The notes below the pieces were generated by a model that made no database searches, was not told where the DNA came from, and saw only the letters and a list, made by a program, of their open reading frames with translations. Positions 1-8,971 of a DNA stretch of 64,000 nucleotides are shown here, in pieces. Positions within the stretch are counted from its first letter, which is position 1; every line of letters starts with the position of its first letter. The position numbers and the translations under genes are program-made. Where the stretch lies: positions 106,717-170,716 of the forward strand of contig NZ_LWBP01000112.1 in NCBI RefSeq assembly GCF_002078015.1, in the 5' to 3' direction. Source of the DNA: Niastella populi (GTDB lineage Bacteria > Bacteroidota > Bacteroidia > Chitinophagales > Chitinophagaceae).

Positions 1-474
1 ATACGGGCCATCAGGACCTGGCAGCCCGAAGTAGTGCTGGCGAATGCGCTGGAAGACCGTCACCCCGATCATGGCCGTGCCGGCCAACTGATAGCCACAG
101 CCTGTTTTTTATCGGGTTTGGCGAAAATTGAAACAAAAGATGAGAACGGGAACCCGCAACAACGCTGGCGCCCTAAATACATACTGCATTATTTGCAGGA
201 CTGGTATCATGAGCCCGACCTGCTCATTGATATCTCCGATGTGTTCGAGCAGCGCATGGAAGCCGTAAAAGCATATTCAACGCAATTCTTCAATAAAGAG
301 AATGGAGGCGACGGGCCGCAAACCTATATTTCCACACCTGATTTCCTCGATAGCGTAATTGGCCGTGCCCGGATGATGGGAAAACGTATCGGCGTAAAAT
401 ATGCCGAAGGGTTTATTTGTGAGAAGAAGATAGGGATCAGGAATTTAGACGCTTTATTACAGGTTGAAACTTAG
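1..474 (+). CDS. bshB1: Bacillithiol biosynthesis deacetylase BshB1, 3' part (N-terminus outside window)
   Basis: The frame is open from the first base, so this is the C-terminal ~157 residues of a protein that is usually about 240 residues long. It reads as a PIG-L family zinc deacetylase. The visible segment has the RHPDHGRA motif, whose histidine belongs to the metal site, followed by ACFLSGL and KIET, which are characteristic of the BshB1 branch. Known role: removal of the acetyl group from GlcNAc-malate in bacillithiol synthesis, in the cytoplasm. The N-terminal AHPDD motif would lie outside the window. An internal GTG at 34 is not a credible start because the similarity continues upstream of it (WQPEVVLANAL). 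A related PIG-L hydrolase cannot be fully excluded. Confidence 0.85.
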   Translation: MRAIRTWQPEVVLANALEDRHPDHGRAGQLIATACFLSGLAKIETKDENGNPQQRWRPKYILHYLQDWYHEPDLLIDISDVFEQRMEAVKAYSTQFFNKENGGDGPQTYISTPDFLDSVIGRARMMGKRIGVKYAEGFICEKKIGIRNLDALLQVET

Positions 475-546
475 TTGACGGGTTGAATAGTTAACGAGTT
501 GACAAGGCAAAAGTTAACAAGTCGATAAGGTTACAGGTCAACAAAT
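475..546. repeat. Degenerate word repeat (GTTGAC/GTTAAC type)
   Basis: Directly after the bshB1 stop the sequence repeats variants of GTTGACGGGTTGAA, AGTTAACGAGTTGACA and AAGTTAACAAGTC at about 8 to 10 base spacing. It is non-coding and belongs to the class of intergenic word repeats seen throughout this window. Confidence 0.5.
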
Positions 547-625
547 AAGATAGTTCCCTGTTATAATGCAGAACAAAGAATTTTAAACCTTTAAACGTGC
601 CGCCAGCCGGGCGGATCTGGAAGAA

Positions 626-1501
626 ATGACAAAAGTAAAAGTAGGGATGGTGCAAATGAGCTGCACCAACGATAAAGATGCCAACCTGCAGAAAGCGATC
701 GCCAAAGTACGTGAGGCGGCAGCCAAAGGTGCGCAGATCGTGTGTTTGCAGGAGCTCTTCACTTCGCTCTATTTCTGCGATGTGGAAGATTATGACAACT
801 TTAAACTGGCAGAGCCCATTCCCGGTCCTTCTACTGAAGCGCTGGCTAAGGTAGCGGCTGAAACCGGTGTGGTGATCATTGCTTCCTTGTTTGAAAAAAG
901 AACACAGGGCATTTATCACAATACTACCGCCGTGCTCGATGCCGATGGTACGTACCTGGGTAAATACCGTAAAATGCATATACCCGATGACCCGGCGTAC
1001 TATGAGAAATTCTATTTCACGCCCGGCGATCTGGGATACAAAGTGTTCAAAACAAAATTCGCCACTATTGGCGTGCTCATCTGCTGGGATCAGTGGTATC
1101 CTGAAGCAGCGCGGATCACGACGCTGATGGGAGCCGAGATCCTGTTCTACCCAACCGCTATCGGCTGGGCCACTTCACAGGATGATGAAACCAATGTAGA
1201 ACAGTATAATGCGTGGCAAACCATACAACGCGGTCATGCCGTGGCAAATGGGGTGCACGTAGTTAGCGTAAACCGCGTAGGGCTCGAGCAGAACGGCGCC
1301 ATGAAATTCTGGGGCGGTTCATTCGTGAGCAATCCCTTCGGCACTATTCTATACCAGGCATCGGCCGATCAGGAAGAAGTGCATGTGATGGAACTGAATA
1401 CCGGTCTGAGCGATCGTTATCGCACCCACTGGCCGTTTTTGCGCGACCGCAGGATCGATAGCTACCAACCCATTACAAAACGGTTTATAGACGAGGACTA
1501 A
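626..1501 (+). CDS. aguB: N-carbamoylputrescine amidase
   Basis: Nitrilase-superfamily hydrolase of 291 residues, the normal length for AguB. The Glu-Lys-Cys triad is visible: E43 in CLQELF, K116 in KYRKMHIPDDP and C153 in LICWDQWYPE. The KMHIPDDP and CWDQWYPEAAR segments are typical of the carbamoylputrescine amidase branch. Known reaction: N-carbamoylputrescine to putrescine, CO2 and ammonia in the cytoplasm. The next gene, 87 bases downstream on the same strand, encodes agmatine deiminase, which makes its substrate; this supports the specific call over a general amidase. A GGAAGAA sequence just before the ATG could act as a ribosome binding site. Confidence 0.93.
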   Translation: MTKVKVGMVQMSCTNDKDANLQKAIAKVREAAAKGAQIVCLQELFTSLYFCDVEDYDNFKLAEPIPGPSTEALAKVAAETGVVIIASLFEKRTQGIYHNTTAVLDADGTYLGKYRKMHIPDDPAYYEKFYFTPGDLGYKVFKTKFATIGVLICWDQWYPEAARITTLMGAEILFYPTAIGWATSQDDETNVEQYNAWQTIQRGHAVANGVHVVSVNRVGLEQNGAMKFWGGSFVSNPFGTILYQASADQEEVHVMELNTGLSDRYRTHWPFLRDRRIDSYQPITKRFIDED

Positions 1502-1588
1502 ATACAGCTACAAGTTGTAAGCAAATACGGTTCGCCCGGCGCGGCAACTAAGAACTTAAAACCAGGAACTCAGAACTTATTACTAAGA

Positions 1589-2653
1589 ATGGCATCATTT
1601 CAGTTTCCAGATACACCAACACCCAAAGAATCAGGCTATTTCTTTCCCGCCGAATTTGCGCCGCATACCGCCACGTGGTTAAGCTGGCCGCATAAAGAGG
1701 CATCATGGCCCGGTAAAATTGAAAGCATTTATCCTAATTACAGCCAGTTCATAAAAGAGGTGGCTGCGGGTGAGAACGTGTGCATCAACGTGATAAATGA
1801 AGCCATGAAGGCTTTTGCCATCAAATGCCTGAGAGAGGCAGGTGCTGACCTCGGCAAAATTCAATTCTTCATTCACCCAACCAACGATGCCTGGTGCCGC
1901 GATCATGGTCCGGCTTTTTTGATAAATCCCAACGCCGAAATCAAAAAAGTGATTGTTGACTGGGGGTATAATGCATGGGGAAATAAATATCCGCCATACG
2001 ATCTCGATGATGTTATTCCTACTTTAATAGGCAAACACTACAACATTCCGGTATATAACCCTGGTATTGTGATGGAGGGTGGTTCTGTTGAGTTTAACGG
2101 ACAGGGCACCTTGCTTACTTCAACGGCCTGTTTGTTGAACGAAAATCGTAACCCGCATTTGAACCGGCAGCAGATAGAAGAATACCTGTATAATTATTAC
2201 GGGGTAGAGCAGGTGCTGTGGGTTGATGAAGGTATTGTTGGCGATGATACCGACGGGCATATCGATGATACCGTTCGTTTTGTAAATGCCAATACCGTTT
2301 TGACCGTAATAGAGGAAAACAAACAGGACGAGAATTACGAGCTGTTGCAACATAATTTACGTCAGCTGAAAAGCATGCGTTTGCTGAACGGCCAGCAGTT
2401 GAATATTGTTGAGCTGCCTATGCCCAATGCGGTGGTATATGATGGCCAGCGTTTGCCGGCTTCTTATGCAAACTTCTACATTGCCAATGCGGCGGTCATT
2501 GTGCCTACATTCCGTTGCGTCAATGATGATAAGGCATTGCAGATAATTCAGCAGCATTTCCCCGATAGAAAAGTAGTGGGCATCGATTCGACCGATATCA
2601 TTTGGGGTTTGGGAAGTTTCCATTGTTTAAGCCAGCAGGAGCCGGCTGTGTAA
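1589..2653 (+). CDS. aguA: Agmatine deiminase
   Basis: Porphyromonas-type peptidyl-arginine deiminase family protein of 354 residues. Family motifs are seen in order: WLSWPHKEASWPG near residue 35, AWCRDHGP near 105, GGSVEFNGQGTLL near 160, HIDDTVRF near 225 and the C-terminal GSFHCLSQQEP with the nucleophile C346. Known reaction: agmatine to N-carbamoylputrescine and ammonia. With aguB directly upstream this forms a two-step agmatine-to-putrescine route, probably one transcript ending at the hairpin just downstream. The usual GGGNIHC at the active site reads GLGSFHC here; the cysteine is kept, so activity is expected. The order aguB-aguA places the second enzyme of the path first. Confidence 0.93.
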   Translation: MASFQFPDTPTPKESGYFFPAEFAPHTATWLSWPHKEASWPGKIESIYPNYSQFIKEVAAGENVCINVINEAMKAFAIKCLREAGADLGKIQFFIHPTNDAWCRDHGPAFLINPNAEIKKVIVDWGYNAWGNKYPPYDLDDVIPTLIGKHYNIPVYNPGIVMEGGSVEFNGQGTLLTSTACLLNENRNPHLNRQQIEEYLYNYYGVEQVLWVDEGIVGDDTDGHIDDTVRFVNANTVLTVIEENKQDENYELLQHNLRQLKSMRLLNGQQLNIVELPMPNAVVYDGQRLPASYANFYIANAAVIVPTFRCVNDDKALQIIQQHFPDRKVVGIDSTDIIWGLGSFHCLSQQEPAV

Positions 2654-2679
2654 ATCTGAAATAGTATAACCTAATATAG

Positions 2680-2714
2680 GCACAACAACTGAATAAGTCT
2701 GTTGTGCTTTTTTT
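2680..2714 (+). terminator. Intrinsic terminator of aguBA
   Basis: GCACAACA and TGTTGTGC form a perfect 8-bp stem around a 12-base loop, followed by seven T. It starts 27 bases after the aguA stop. Confidence 0.8.
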
Positions 2715-2756
2715 GTCTTAAGAAGTTAATCACGATCAATTCAGTTAGTTTCGTTA

Positions 2757-2791
2757 ATACCTGCCGTTAGTTTATTTTTACTAACGGGTAT
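2757..2791. other. Inverted repeat upstream of a small ORF
   Basis: CCGTTAGT and ACTAACGG pair perfectly around an 8-base AT loop, extended by ATAC/GTAT after a small bulge. It stands about 40 bases before a 49-codon reading frame. It could be an operator or a leader hairpin; there is no T-tract typical of a terminator. Confidence 0.4.
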
Positions 2792-2832
2792 CTCTGTTTT
2801 GGAAACTAATGTGCTTGTCTGAAGTATGAAAT

Positions 2833-2982
2833 ATGAAAAGTATGAAATCCCTGGAAAAGTATAAGGGGCAAGTGATCTTTAAGGAAAAATTAGACAAGGC
2901 TAATAAAATGCTTACAACTTATGGTGTGCCAAAATCAGCCGGTACACCTAATATTAATACCCCAAAGTCAAAGAAGAAGTAA
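2833..2982 (+). CDS. Possible small Lys-rich protein (49 aa)
   Basis: A 49-codon frame starting at ATG, MKSMKSLEKYKGQ, and ending in PKSKKK. It is hydrophilic and lysine-rich, without a signal peptide or cysteines. A helix-forming first half is followed by a Gly/Pro/Asn-rich tail (VPKSAGTPNINTPK). It ends 8 bases from the stop of the convergent threonine synthase-like gene and follows the aguA terminator and an inverted repeat, so it would need its own promoter. The leader-plus-tail layout is reminiscent of short Bacteroidota peptide precursors, but no modification enzyme is nearby and I do not recognise the family. It may be non-coding. Confidence 0.35.
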   Translation: MKSMKSLEKYKGQVIFKEKLDKANKMLTTYGVPKSAGTPNINTPKSKKK

Positions 2983-2990
2983 TCATAGTT

Positions 2991-4166
2991 TTATAAAATA
3001 TTTTCCAGGTACTTATACCCGCTCCCCGTGTTCAACAACAAGATCTTCTCGGCCCGCTGAACAATTCCCTGCTGCACCAGTTGCAATAACGCGCTCCACA
3101 ATGCGCCGCCTTCGGGGGCAATGATCAGGCCTTCCTTTCGTGCAATTTCTTTTACCGCAGCTACCATCTCATTATCGCTAACGGCCAGCGGTTGGCCTTT
3201 CGATTCGCGCAGCGCTTTCAACATCATATCTTCTGCAAAGGGATTAGGTACTGCCAGTCCATTCGCGAGGGAAGGTTGGCCGGTATAATTTTTTGCGTTG
3301 GGTTGTAATCCTTTCCAGGTTTGTACCACAGGCTGGCAGTTTTCTGCCTGTATAGCATACAGGCGGGGAAGTTTTTCGTCTATCCAGCCCATTTGCTGCA
3401 TTTCCTTAAACGCTTTCCACATGCCGATCAACCCCGTACCGCCACCGGTTGGGTAAAGGATCACATCGGGCAGCGTCCAGTTGTTTTGTTCTGCAATTTC
3501 ATAGCCCATGGTTTTTTTACCTTCCAGCCGGTAAGGCTCTTTCATGGTAGAGATATCGAAACAGTTGATCGACTCTTTTAGCCGGGCTACTTTTTTGGCG
3601 CAGTCACTTATGAGCCCGTCGACCAAAATCAGTTCAGCGCCGTACAGTTCGCATTCATCTTTAAATACCTGCGGCGTATGCCGGGGCATTACTACAATTG
3701 CTTTCAACCCTGCTTTGGCGCAATAGCCTGCCAGCGCCCCGCCGGCGTTACCGGCTGTTGGTATGATGCAGGTTTCCACCCCGAATTCCTTTGCTTTTGA
3801 AACGGCAGCGCTTAATCCCCTTGCTTTAAATGAACCCGTCGGGTTCTTCGATTCATCTTTCAAATAGAGATTAGGCAACTCATAGGCTGCCTGTAAACGT
3901 TTTAGTTCAAGAATGGGCGTCATGCCTTCGCCAAGGCTTACGATGTTCTCTTCTTCCAGCACAGGCAAAACTTCTTTGTAACGCCACATGGTGGCCGGGC
4001 GGTTGTGCAGCACCGTTTTTGCCGGTACTTCATCCAGGTTGTATCCGGCTGTCAGTGGCTGCCGGCAACAGGCAGAAAAAGATTGTATCTCAAATGCACT
4101 GTAAGTTTGTTCGCACTGCGAACACACAAGCTGTGATAACGAGGTAAGTGGTTGTACTGTTTTCAT
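2991..4166 (-). CDS. thrC: Threonine synthase-like PLP-dependent enzyme
   Basis: Fold-type II PLP enzyme of 391 residues from the ATG chosen here; the frame also opens at a TTG ten codons upstream, which is less likely. The N-terminus has a cysteine-containing stretch (CSQCEQTY, then CCRQPL) like the small zinc-ribbon-like head of many threonine synthases. LGEGMTPI follows near residue 85, then the PLP lysine motif NPTGSFKARG, the phosphate or cofactor loop TAGNAGGALAGY, and GGGTGLIG. Known reaction of the family: O-phosphohomoserine to threonine. SFKARG rather than SFKDRG leaves threonine dehydratase-like or cysteate-type activities possible. A LysR regulator lies directly upstream on the same strand. 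Confidence 0.72.
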   Translation of the reverse strand: MKTVQPLTSLSQLVCSQCEQTYSAFEIQSFSACCRQPLTAGYNLDEVPAKTVLHNRPATMWRYKEVLPVLEEENIVSLGEGMTPILELKRLQAAYELPNLYLKDESKNPTGSFKARGLSAAVSKAKEFGVETCIIPTAGNAGGALAGYCAKAGLKAIVVMPRHTPQVFKDECELYGAELILVDGLISDCAKKVARLKESINCFDISTMKEPYRLEGKKTMGYEIAEQNNWTLPDVILYPTGGGTGLIGMWKAFKEMQQMGWIDEKLPRLYAIQAENCQPVVQTWKGLQPNAKNYTGQPSLANGLAVPNPFAEDMMLKALRESKGQPLAVSDNEMVAAVKEIARKEGLIIAPEGGALWSALLQLVQQGIVQRAEKILLLNTGSGYKYLENIL

Positions 4167-4232
4167 TGTTCCGTAATGACAAGGTAAAAGTAACAACCTG
4201 CTGCAAACGCAACGATACCGTTTGCTTATATG

Positions 4233-5141
4233 CTATAACTTTTTGTTATAATGGCTGGTAGCCAGTTTAATGAAGAGTTGATTGATGCGATCCGTTTCTG
4301 AACCGCGCCGTTGCATAAAATAGAACGCACGATGTATTTGCAAACCAGCAATGGATAACCGAACCAGTTCGCCATTCTTCAGTTGCCTCGCAACTGACCG
4401 CAACGGCAAAAAGCCCAGGCAAACATCATCGAGCAGAAAATTCTTCAGGGCCTCGGTTCCGCCCAGTACTATTTTATGTTGCAGATCGGCGATACTTATT
4501 TTACATTTTTGCAATGCTTCGGTAACCGCTGCCAGTGTGCCGGAACCTCTTTCACGTAAGGCTACGGGTAGGGTCCTCAGGTCATCGGGAGTGAGGTTTT
4601 TCTTTTTTACCAGGTTGCTTTTGGCGCTGCAAACGGGTATTACCTCATCTGTTAAAAAGAACTGATATTTCACGGAGGTAATGGTGTTGCGCCCTTCGGT
4701 GATGGCGAGGTCGATCTCATGATCGAGCAGGGCTTTCAGAATGTTCTCCGAGTTGCGGTTAATAAGGGTGAGATCGATATTGGGATATTGTTGGTGAAAG
4801 GCCGAGAAAACGGGTGGAATAACGTAAAGTGATATGGTAGTGCTGGTGCCCAGCGTTAGCGAGCCCCGGGCTAGCTGCAGATTCTTTTGTTTGGTAAGGT
4901 CGAATTCCAGCTGGCGTTGCAGCTCCCGGGCTTTTACCACGGATTCGAGCAGGATCCGGCCTTCGCTGGTGAGCGATACCGAATTGCCTTTACGTTCGAA
5001 CAGGCTTACTTTATAATGCTTTTCGAGTGATTGAATGTGTTTGGTAATAGCCGGCTGACTGATAAATAAAATATCGGCCGCTTTGGAGAAGCTGAGGTGG
5101 GAAGCCACTTCAAAAAAAACAATATGACTGTAACTGAGCAT
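4233..5141 (-). CDS. LysR-family transcriptional regulator
   Basis: 302 residues, the normal LysR length. The N-terminal winged helix-turn-helix is clear: LSFSKAADILFISQPAITKH, then IQSLEKHYKVSLFERKG and LTSEGRILLE, within residues 1-65. The rest is the two-lobed periplasmic-binding-like effector domain (SLYVIPPVFSAFHQQYPNI, residues 90-290). It stands upstream of the threonine synthase-like gene on the same strand, 66 bases away, so the two may share a transcript. The co-inducer cannot be read from the sequence. SLTLGTSTTISLYV resembles CysL/CbbR-type regulators, which is only a loose hint. Confidence 0.9.
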   Translation of the reverse strand: MLSYSHIVFFEVASHLSFSKAADILFISQPAITKHIQSLEKHYKVSLFERKGNSVSLTSEGRILLESVVKARELQRQLEFDLTKQKNLQLARGSLTLGTSTTISLYVIPPVFSAFHQQYPNIDLTLINRNSENILKALLDHEIDLAITEGRNTITSVKYQFFLTDEVIPVCSAKSNLVKKKNLTPDDLRTLPVALRERGSGTLAAVTEALQKCKISIADLQHKIVLGGTEALKNFLLDDVCLGFLPLRSVARQLKNGELVRLSIAGLQIHRAFYFMQRRGSETDRINQLFIKLATSHYNKKL

Positions 5142-5176
5142 TCAGTTAATAGTATTATTCACCGCTGTAAGTTTGA

Positions 5177-5387
5177 GCTTAACGCTTAATGCCGAACGCT
5201 TAACGCAAAATACAACTGAAGGATAAAAGCCGAAGCAGGGCAAATACGAATACAGTTGAAAATTAACGCTGAATGCCCAAAGCACAGGCTGTCGGGAATT
5301 ACGGCTTATAACCTTGCGGGTAGGCAGTAGCAGACTAGTCGGAATTTCGCGAGCAAGCCTTAAGCGTTAGGCGTTCAGCGTTCAGCA
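5177..5387. repeat. Inverted pair of word repeats (GCTTAACGC / GCGTTCAGC)
   Basis: At 5177-5207 the sequence repeats GCTTAACGCTTAATGCCG and AACGCTTAACGC. At 5361-5387 the reverse-complement words TAAGCGTTAGGCGTTCAGCG and TTCAGC appear. The arms flank about 150 bases of otherwise featureless sequence between the LysR start and the end of the stress-protein gene, and could pair in a transcript. Confidence 0.5.
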
Positions 5388-5389
5388 TT

Positions 5390-6217
5390 TTATTGGTGTA
5401 TGGCCACAATTGGAATATGGCTGTGATAGGCCAGCTTTTTGGTGTGGCTGGTTTTGAACAGACCGCTGAGGAAAGAACGTTCCCTGGGAACAATTACGAT
5501 CAGGTCGATATTCTTGTCTTCGGCAAACTGGCTGATGGCGTCAAAGAAATCATATTGCCTGATGAAGTAAAACTCAGGTGTATACTTACTCAACATGGTT
5601 TCCAGCTTTTTTCTTTCAGCTTTGTATTCGTCGGTGAGCTCAACATAATGCTCGCTATCGACATTCACTATATGCAGGGCTGGTTTGAACAGGTCGAGGG
5701 TGGCTTTCAGCGGCGCCAGGGGAATAGTGGAATCAACATCTTTAAAGTCGCTGGCGAGCACCACATTTTTGATCTTGCGGTATTTTGCGTCTGGCGGAAT
5801 GATCAAAACCGGGCAGGCGCTTTCCTGGGCCATTTCGAGGGTATTGCTACCCATAAAGATCTGCTCGAGGCGGGTGGCGCCGGTAATACCCATTATCACC
5901 AGGTCAATGCCCTGGTGGCGAACATAGCGGCTGAGGATTTCCACAAGGGAAGAGCCTTTTTCCATAACGAATTCAATAGGTACGTTGGCTACGGCTAACA
6001 GTTCGTCTTTCAACTGGCTAAGCGCCTGTGAAAGAATGATACGACGGTCATCATCGTCTTCGGTTAAAGGAGATCCGTCTGAGCCGCCGGTTATCTTATC
6101 TGATACATGGATCAGTATGATCGTTGCATTTTGAACGTCTGCAGCCATTTGAGCGGCAAACAGGGCCGCATTCTTCGATGTATCTGAAAAGTCAGTAGGA
6201 ACCAGCAATTTCTTCAT
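5390..6217 (-). CDS. Universal stress protein, tandem UspA domains
   Basis: 275 residues with two Usp folds. Domain 1 (1-145) starts MKKLLVPTDFSDTSKNA and ends with the nucleotide-loop motif GITGATRLEQIFMGSNT followed by CPVLIIPPDA, a good ATP-binding G2xG9GS/T type signature. Domain 2 (150-275) is more diverged: it has VVLASDFKDVD at its start and VIVPRERSFLSGLFKTSHTK at its end and lacks a clean glycine loop. Double-domain Usp proteins are common in Bacteroidota. The role in stress survival is family knowledge; a partner cannot be read from the neighbours, which are transcribed separately. Confidence 0.92.
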   Translation of the reverse strand: MKKLLVPTDFSDTSKNAALFAAQMAADVQNATIILIHVSDKITGGSDGSPLTEDDDDRRIILSQALSQLKDELLAVANVPIEFVMEKGSSLVEILSRYVRHQGIDLVIMGITGATRLEQIFMGSNTLEMAQESACPVLIIPPDAKYRKIKNVVLASDFKDVDSTIPLAPLKATLDLFKPALHIVNVDSEHYVELTDEYKAERKKLETMLSKYTPEFYFIRQYDFFDAISQFAEDKNIDLIVIVPRERSFLSGLFKTSHTKKLAYHSHIPIVAIHQ

Positions 6218-6329
6218 GTATTTGATTGTTTTTGGGAAGTTACAAATTAATGATCATTCAATAAAGAGGATCAATCGTTTGCATTAATTTTCATGGAAGT
6301 GACCGGATATTTTCCCTTAATTTACAAAC

Positions 6330-6350
6330 CGGCAATCGGCAGTCGGCAAT
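6330..6350. repeat. Word repeat (CGGCAATCGGCAGTCGG)
   Basis: Three near-copies of CGGCAATC / CGGCAGTC in tandem upstream of the GH20 gene. The same word recurs at 32977-33020 and 39114-39130. Close by, GATTCACGATTCACG occurs at about 6436-6450 and again near 33136. Confidence 0.4.
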
Positions 6351-6480
6351 GCAGACCGCCCTGCAATTGGCTGGCCTACAATTCGGGTGCAACCATTTCG
6401 CGGCTAACTCCGACTTTGGGGTTATTCACGATTGCCGATTCACGATTCACGAAAAAACATCCTCAAAGAATAAGATTAAT

Positions 6481-8388
6481 ATGAAACAAATCAGCCTGTT
6501 ACTTACCTCTTTTTTAATTGGTACCATGGTGGTTGCGCAAACAGCGAATGACATTGCCATTATTCCACAACCGGTTTCGCTTGAAAAAAAGAGCGCCCGG
6601 TTCATGCTTTCCGGCCAAACCAAAGTTGCCGCCGATGCTAAAAATGCCGAAGTACAACGGGTGGTGCGGATGTTCACCGATAAGGTAAAAAAAGCTGCCG
6701 GTTACACACTGGCTGCCGCTGCTCCTGGCGCTAAAGGAAATGTGATCAGTTTTGCAATCAACAAAACAGCCGACAAATCGATCGGCAAAGAAGGTTATAC
6801 ATTGGATGTGACGGCAACGGGTGTACAGGTTACTGCCAATGATGCGGCAGGCTTGTTCTATGGCGTTCAAACCCTGTTTCAGTTACTGCCTAAAGAAATA
6901 GAAAGCCCTGTGGTGGTAAAAAAAGCAGGCTGGGTTATTCCCGGTGTACACATTACCGATTATCCGCGTTTTGCCTGGCGTGGTCTGATGTTCGATGTAT
7001 CGCGCCACTTCTTTACCAAAGAACAGGTTAAAGACTACATAGACAATATGGTTAGGTACAAGTACAATTTATTACACTTGCACCTTACCGATGACCAGGG
7101 CTGGCGCATTGAAATAAAATCGCTTCCAAAACTTACAGAGGTAGGCGCCTGGCGCGTTGAGAAAACGGGTACATTCGGTACTTTCACGCCCCCTGCCGAT
7201 AATGAACCGCGCACCTATGGCGGTTTTTATACCCACGACGATATCAGAGAGCTGGTTAAATATGCAGCCGATCGTTTCGTGAATATTCTTCCCGAAGTGG
7301 ATGTGCCCGGTCATAGCATGGCGGTTGTGGCATCATATCCCGAATTGTCGTGCACACCCGGCACTTACCGGGTAAACTCAGGCGAAAAATTCATGCAATG
7401 GGGCAACGGCACCTTTTATGCGCTGGTTGACAATACCCTGTGCCCGGCCAATGAAAAAGTATACGAAGTGCTCGATAAAGTGTTCACCGAAGTAGCCCAA
7501 CTGTTTCCATTTGAATATATTCATATGGGAGGCGACGAATGCGCCAAGAATTTCTGGGAGAAAAGCGACGCCGTAAAACAACTGATGCAAAAGGAGAACC
7601 TGAAAGATATGCATGAGGTGCAAAGTTATTTTGTTAAACGCGTGGAAAAGATCATTGAGTCGAAAGGAAAAAAGATGATGGGCTGGGATGAAATTCTGGA
7701 AGGCGGACTGGCGCCCAATGCGGCGGTGATGAGCTGGCGCGGTTCAAAAGGCGGGGCGGAAGCAGCTAACCTAAAACATGAAGTTGTAATGAGCCCCAAT
7801 AACCATGTGTACATCGATCTGATGCAGGGCGACGCCGCTATTGAGCCGCCGGTTTACCAAACGGTGCTCTTAACAAATTCATATGCCTTTGAACCGGTGC
7901 CCGAGGGCGCAGATCCTAAATTTATCAAAGGCGGTCAGGCCAACTTGTGGACGGAGCAGGTGTACAATATGCGCCATGCACAATATATGACCTGGCCCCG
8001 GGCGTTCGCGGTGGCAGAAAGTGTTTGGACGCCTAAAGAAAAAAAGAACTGGAACGACTTCATTCGCCGTGTGGAAGATCATTTCACCCGTTTTGATGTA
8101 GCCGAAATAAAGTATGCACCCAGTATGTACGATCCAATTTTCAATGCTTCCAAAGACGGCGATCAGTTGAAAGTTGAAATGACCACTGAGGTGAAGGGAC
8201 TGGATATCTATTACAGCTTCGATAATTCATTTCCCGACCGGTTCTATCCCAAATACACCCAGGCGGTAAAAGTGCCGGTTGATGCCGTTAATTTGAAAGT
8301 GATCACGTACAGGGGGAAGGAACCGATTGGAAGAATGGTTGTTATTCCGGTTGCCGAATTGAAAAAGCGGGCAGAGAAGAAGAAGTAA
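6481..8388 (+). CDS. Beta-N-acetylhexosaminidase, GH20, exported
   Basis: 635 residues from the ATG that begins a clear signal peptide (MKQISLLLTSFLIGTMVVAQ); the frame runs upstream but without signal-like sequence. Order: GH20b domain (25-150), then the catalytic TIM barrel (155-510) with WRGLMFDVSRHFF, HLTDDQGWRIEIK, EVDVPGHSMAVVASYPEL and the acid/base pair D352-E353 in HMGGDEC. A C-terminal beta domain follows (560-620, IYYSFDNSFPDRFYPKYT), of the chitobiase type. Known reaction: release of terminal GlcNAc or GalNAc from chitin oligomers and glycans, in periplasm or at the surface. It stands alone with a terminator downstream. Confidence 0.95.
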   Translation: MKQISLLLTSFLIGTMVVAQTANDIAIIPQPVSLEKKSARFMLSGQTKVAADAKNAEVQRVVRMFTDKVKKAAGYTLAAAAPGAKGNVISFAINKTADKSIGKEGYTLDVTATGVQVTANDAAGLFYGVQTLFQLLPKEIESPVVVKKAGWVIPGVHITDYPRFAWRGLMFDVSRHFFTKEQVKDYIDNMVRYKYNLLHLHLTDDQGWRIEIKSLPKLTEVGAWRVEKTGTFGTFTPPADNEPRTYGGFYTHDDIRELVKYAADRFVNILPEVDVPGHSMAVVASYPELSCTPGTYRVNSGEKFMQWGNGTFYALVDNTLCPANEKVYEVLDKVFTEVAQLFPFEYIHMGGDECAKNFWEKSDAVKQLMQKENLKDMHEVQSYFVKRVEKIIESKGKKMMGWDEILEGGLAPNAAVMSWRGSKGGAEAANLKHEVVMSPNNHVYIDLMQGDAAIEPPVYQTVLLTNSYAFEPVPEGADPKFIKGGQANLWTEQVYNMRHAQYMTWPRAFAVAESVWTPKEKKNWNDFIRRVEDHFTRFDVAEIKYAPSMYDPIFNASKDGDQLKVEMTTEVKGLDIYYSFDNSFPDRFYPKYTQAVKVPVDAVNLKVITYRGKEPIGRMVVIPVAELKKRAEKKK

Positions 8389-8423
8389 TGTGATAATTCG
8401 ATAATGTTGAAATGCAGGAATAA

Positions 8424-8460
8424 AAAAGGTCTGATGGGAAACCCGTCAGACCTTTTACTT
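8424..8460 (+). terminator. Intrinsic terminator after GH20 gene
   Basis: AAAAGGTCTGATGGG and CCCGTCAGACCTTTT form a 15-bp stem with one G-T pair and a three-base loop, followed by TTTTACTTT. The preceding A-run would also allow function on the other strand. Confidence 0.85.
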
Positions 8461-8837
8461 TAAAATAAAATAGGAACGCCGGCCGTACTTTTGTTTAATC
8501 CTTCACGCGTACATGGGCGTTCCCCTGGCAAGAAAACTTAAATATTTTTAAAAGGAAGGGTAATAACTGGGTTAATGTTTCGACAACGTGCTGTAATTCA
8601 ACTCTCTTTCACAAATAACGTTCGGGCTTTTCAGATTAATGGCAAAATATTTTTTGTTATAATATTTAAGCCGGTGATCCTGCTGTCATTTAGTATTTGA
8701 ACATGACATGTTTCTGCAAAACGTTCGAACGGCTTTTCTCCGCTACCGTAAAAATTACCGGTACATTATCTATACTTTAACATGCTTACTTAACTGAAGG
8801 CGCAACGTATTTATTGCGTGAACTGTCAATTAAAATA

Positions 8838-8971
8838 GATCATCGACCCTACATAACAAGGTGATGATTAACCGCTAAGCTCGCGGTAGTGGTTCCTGCA
8901 CGTTAAAGAATGTACTGTTTAGGGTTTAATCAATCATTTCTAAAGGCCCCGGTGAAAACGGGGCCTTTTTT
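8838..8971 (+). ncRNA. Possible small structured RNA with its own terminator
   Basis: ACCCTA (8846-8851) pairs with TAGGGT (8920-8925) and encloses a perfect 8-bp stem AACCGCTA/TAGTGGTT with one G-U pair and a 9-base loop. About 17 bases further is a strong terminator hairpin with a T-run, although no gene ends here: the GH20 transcript already has its own terminator about 480 bases upstream. A terminator without a gene suggests a non-coding transcript. The 5' end is not defined and I do not recognise the family. Confidence 0.35.
8943..8971 (+). terminator. Orphan intrinsic terminator
   Basis: AAGGCCCCG and CGGGGCCTT pair perfectly over 9 bp around a 7-base loop and run into six T. Confidence 0.8.

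Noticed and set aside
491..979. 162-codon minus-strand frame over the aguB start
   Set aside because: Shadow of aguB, whose nitrilase motifs are unambiguous; the minus frame has no recognisable domain.
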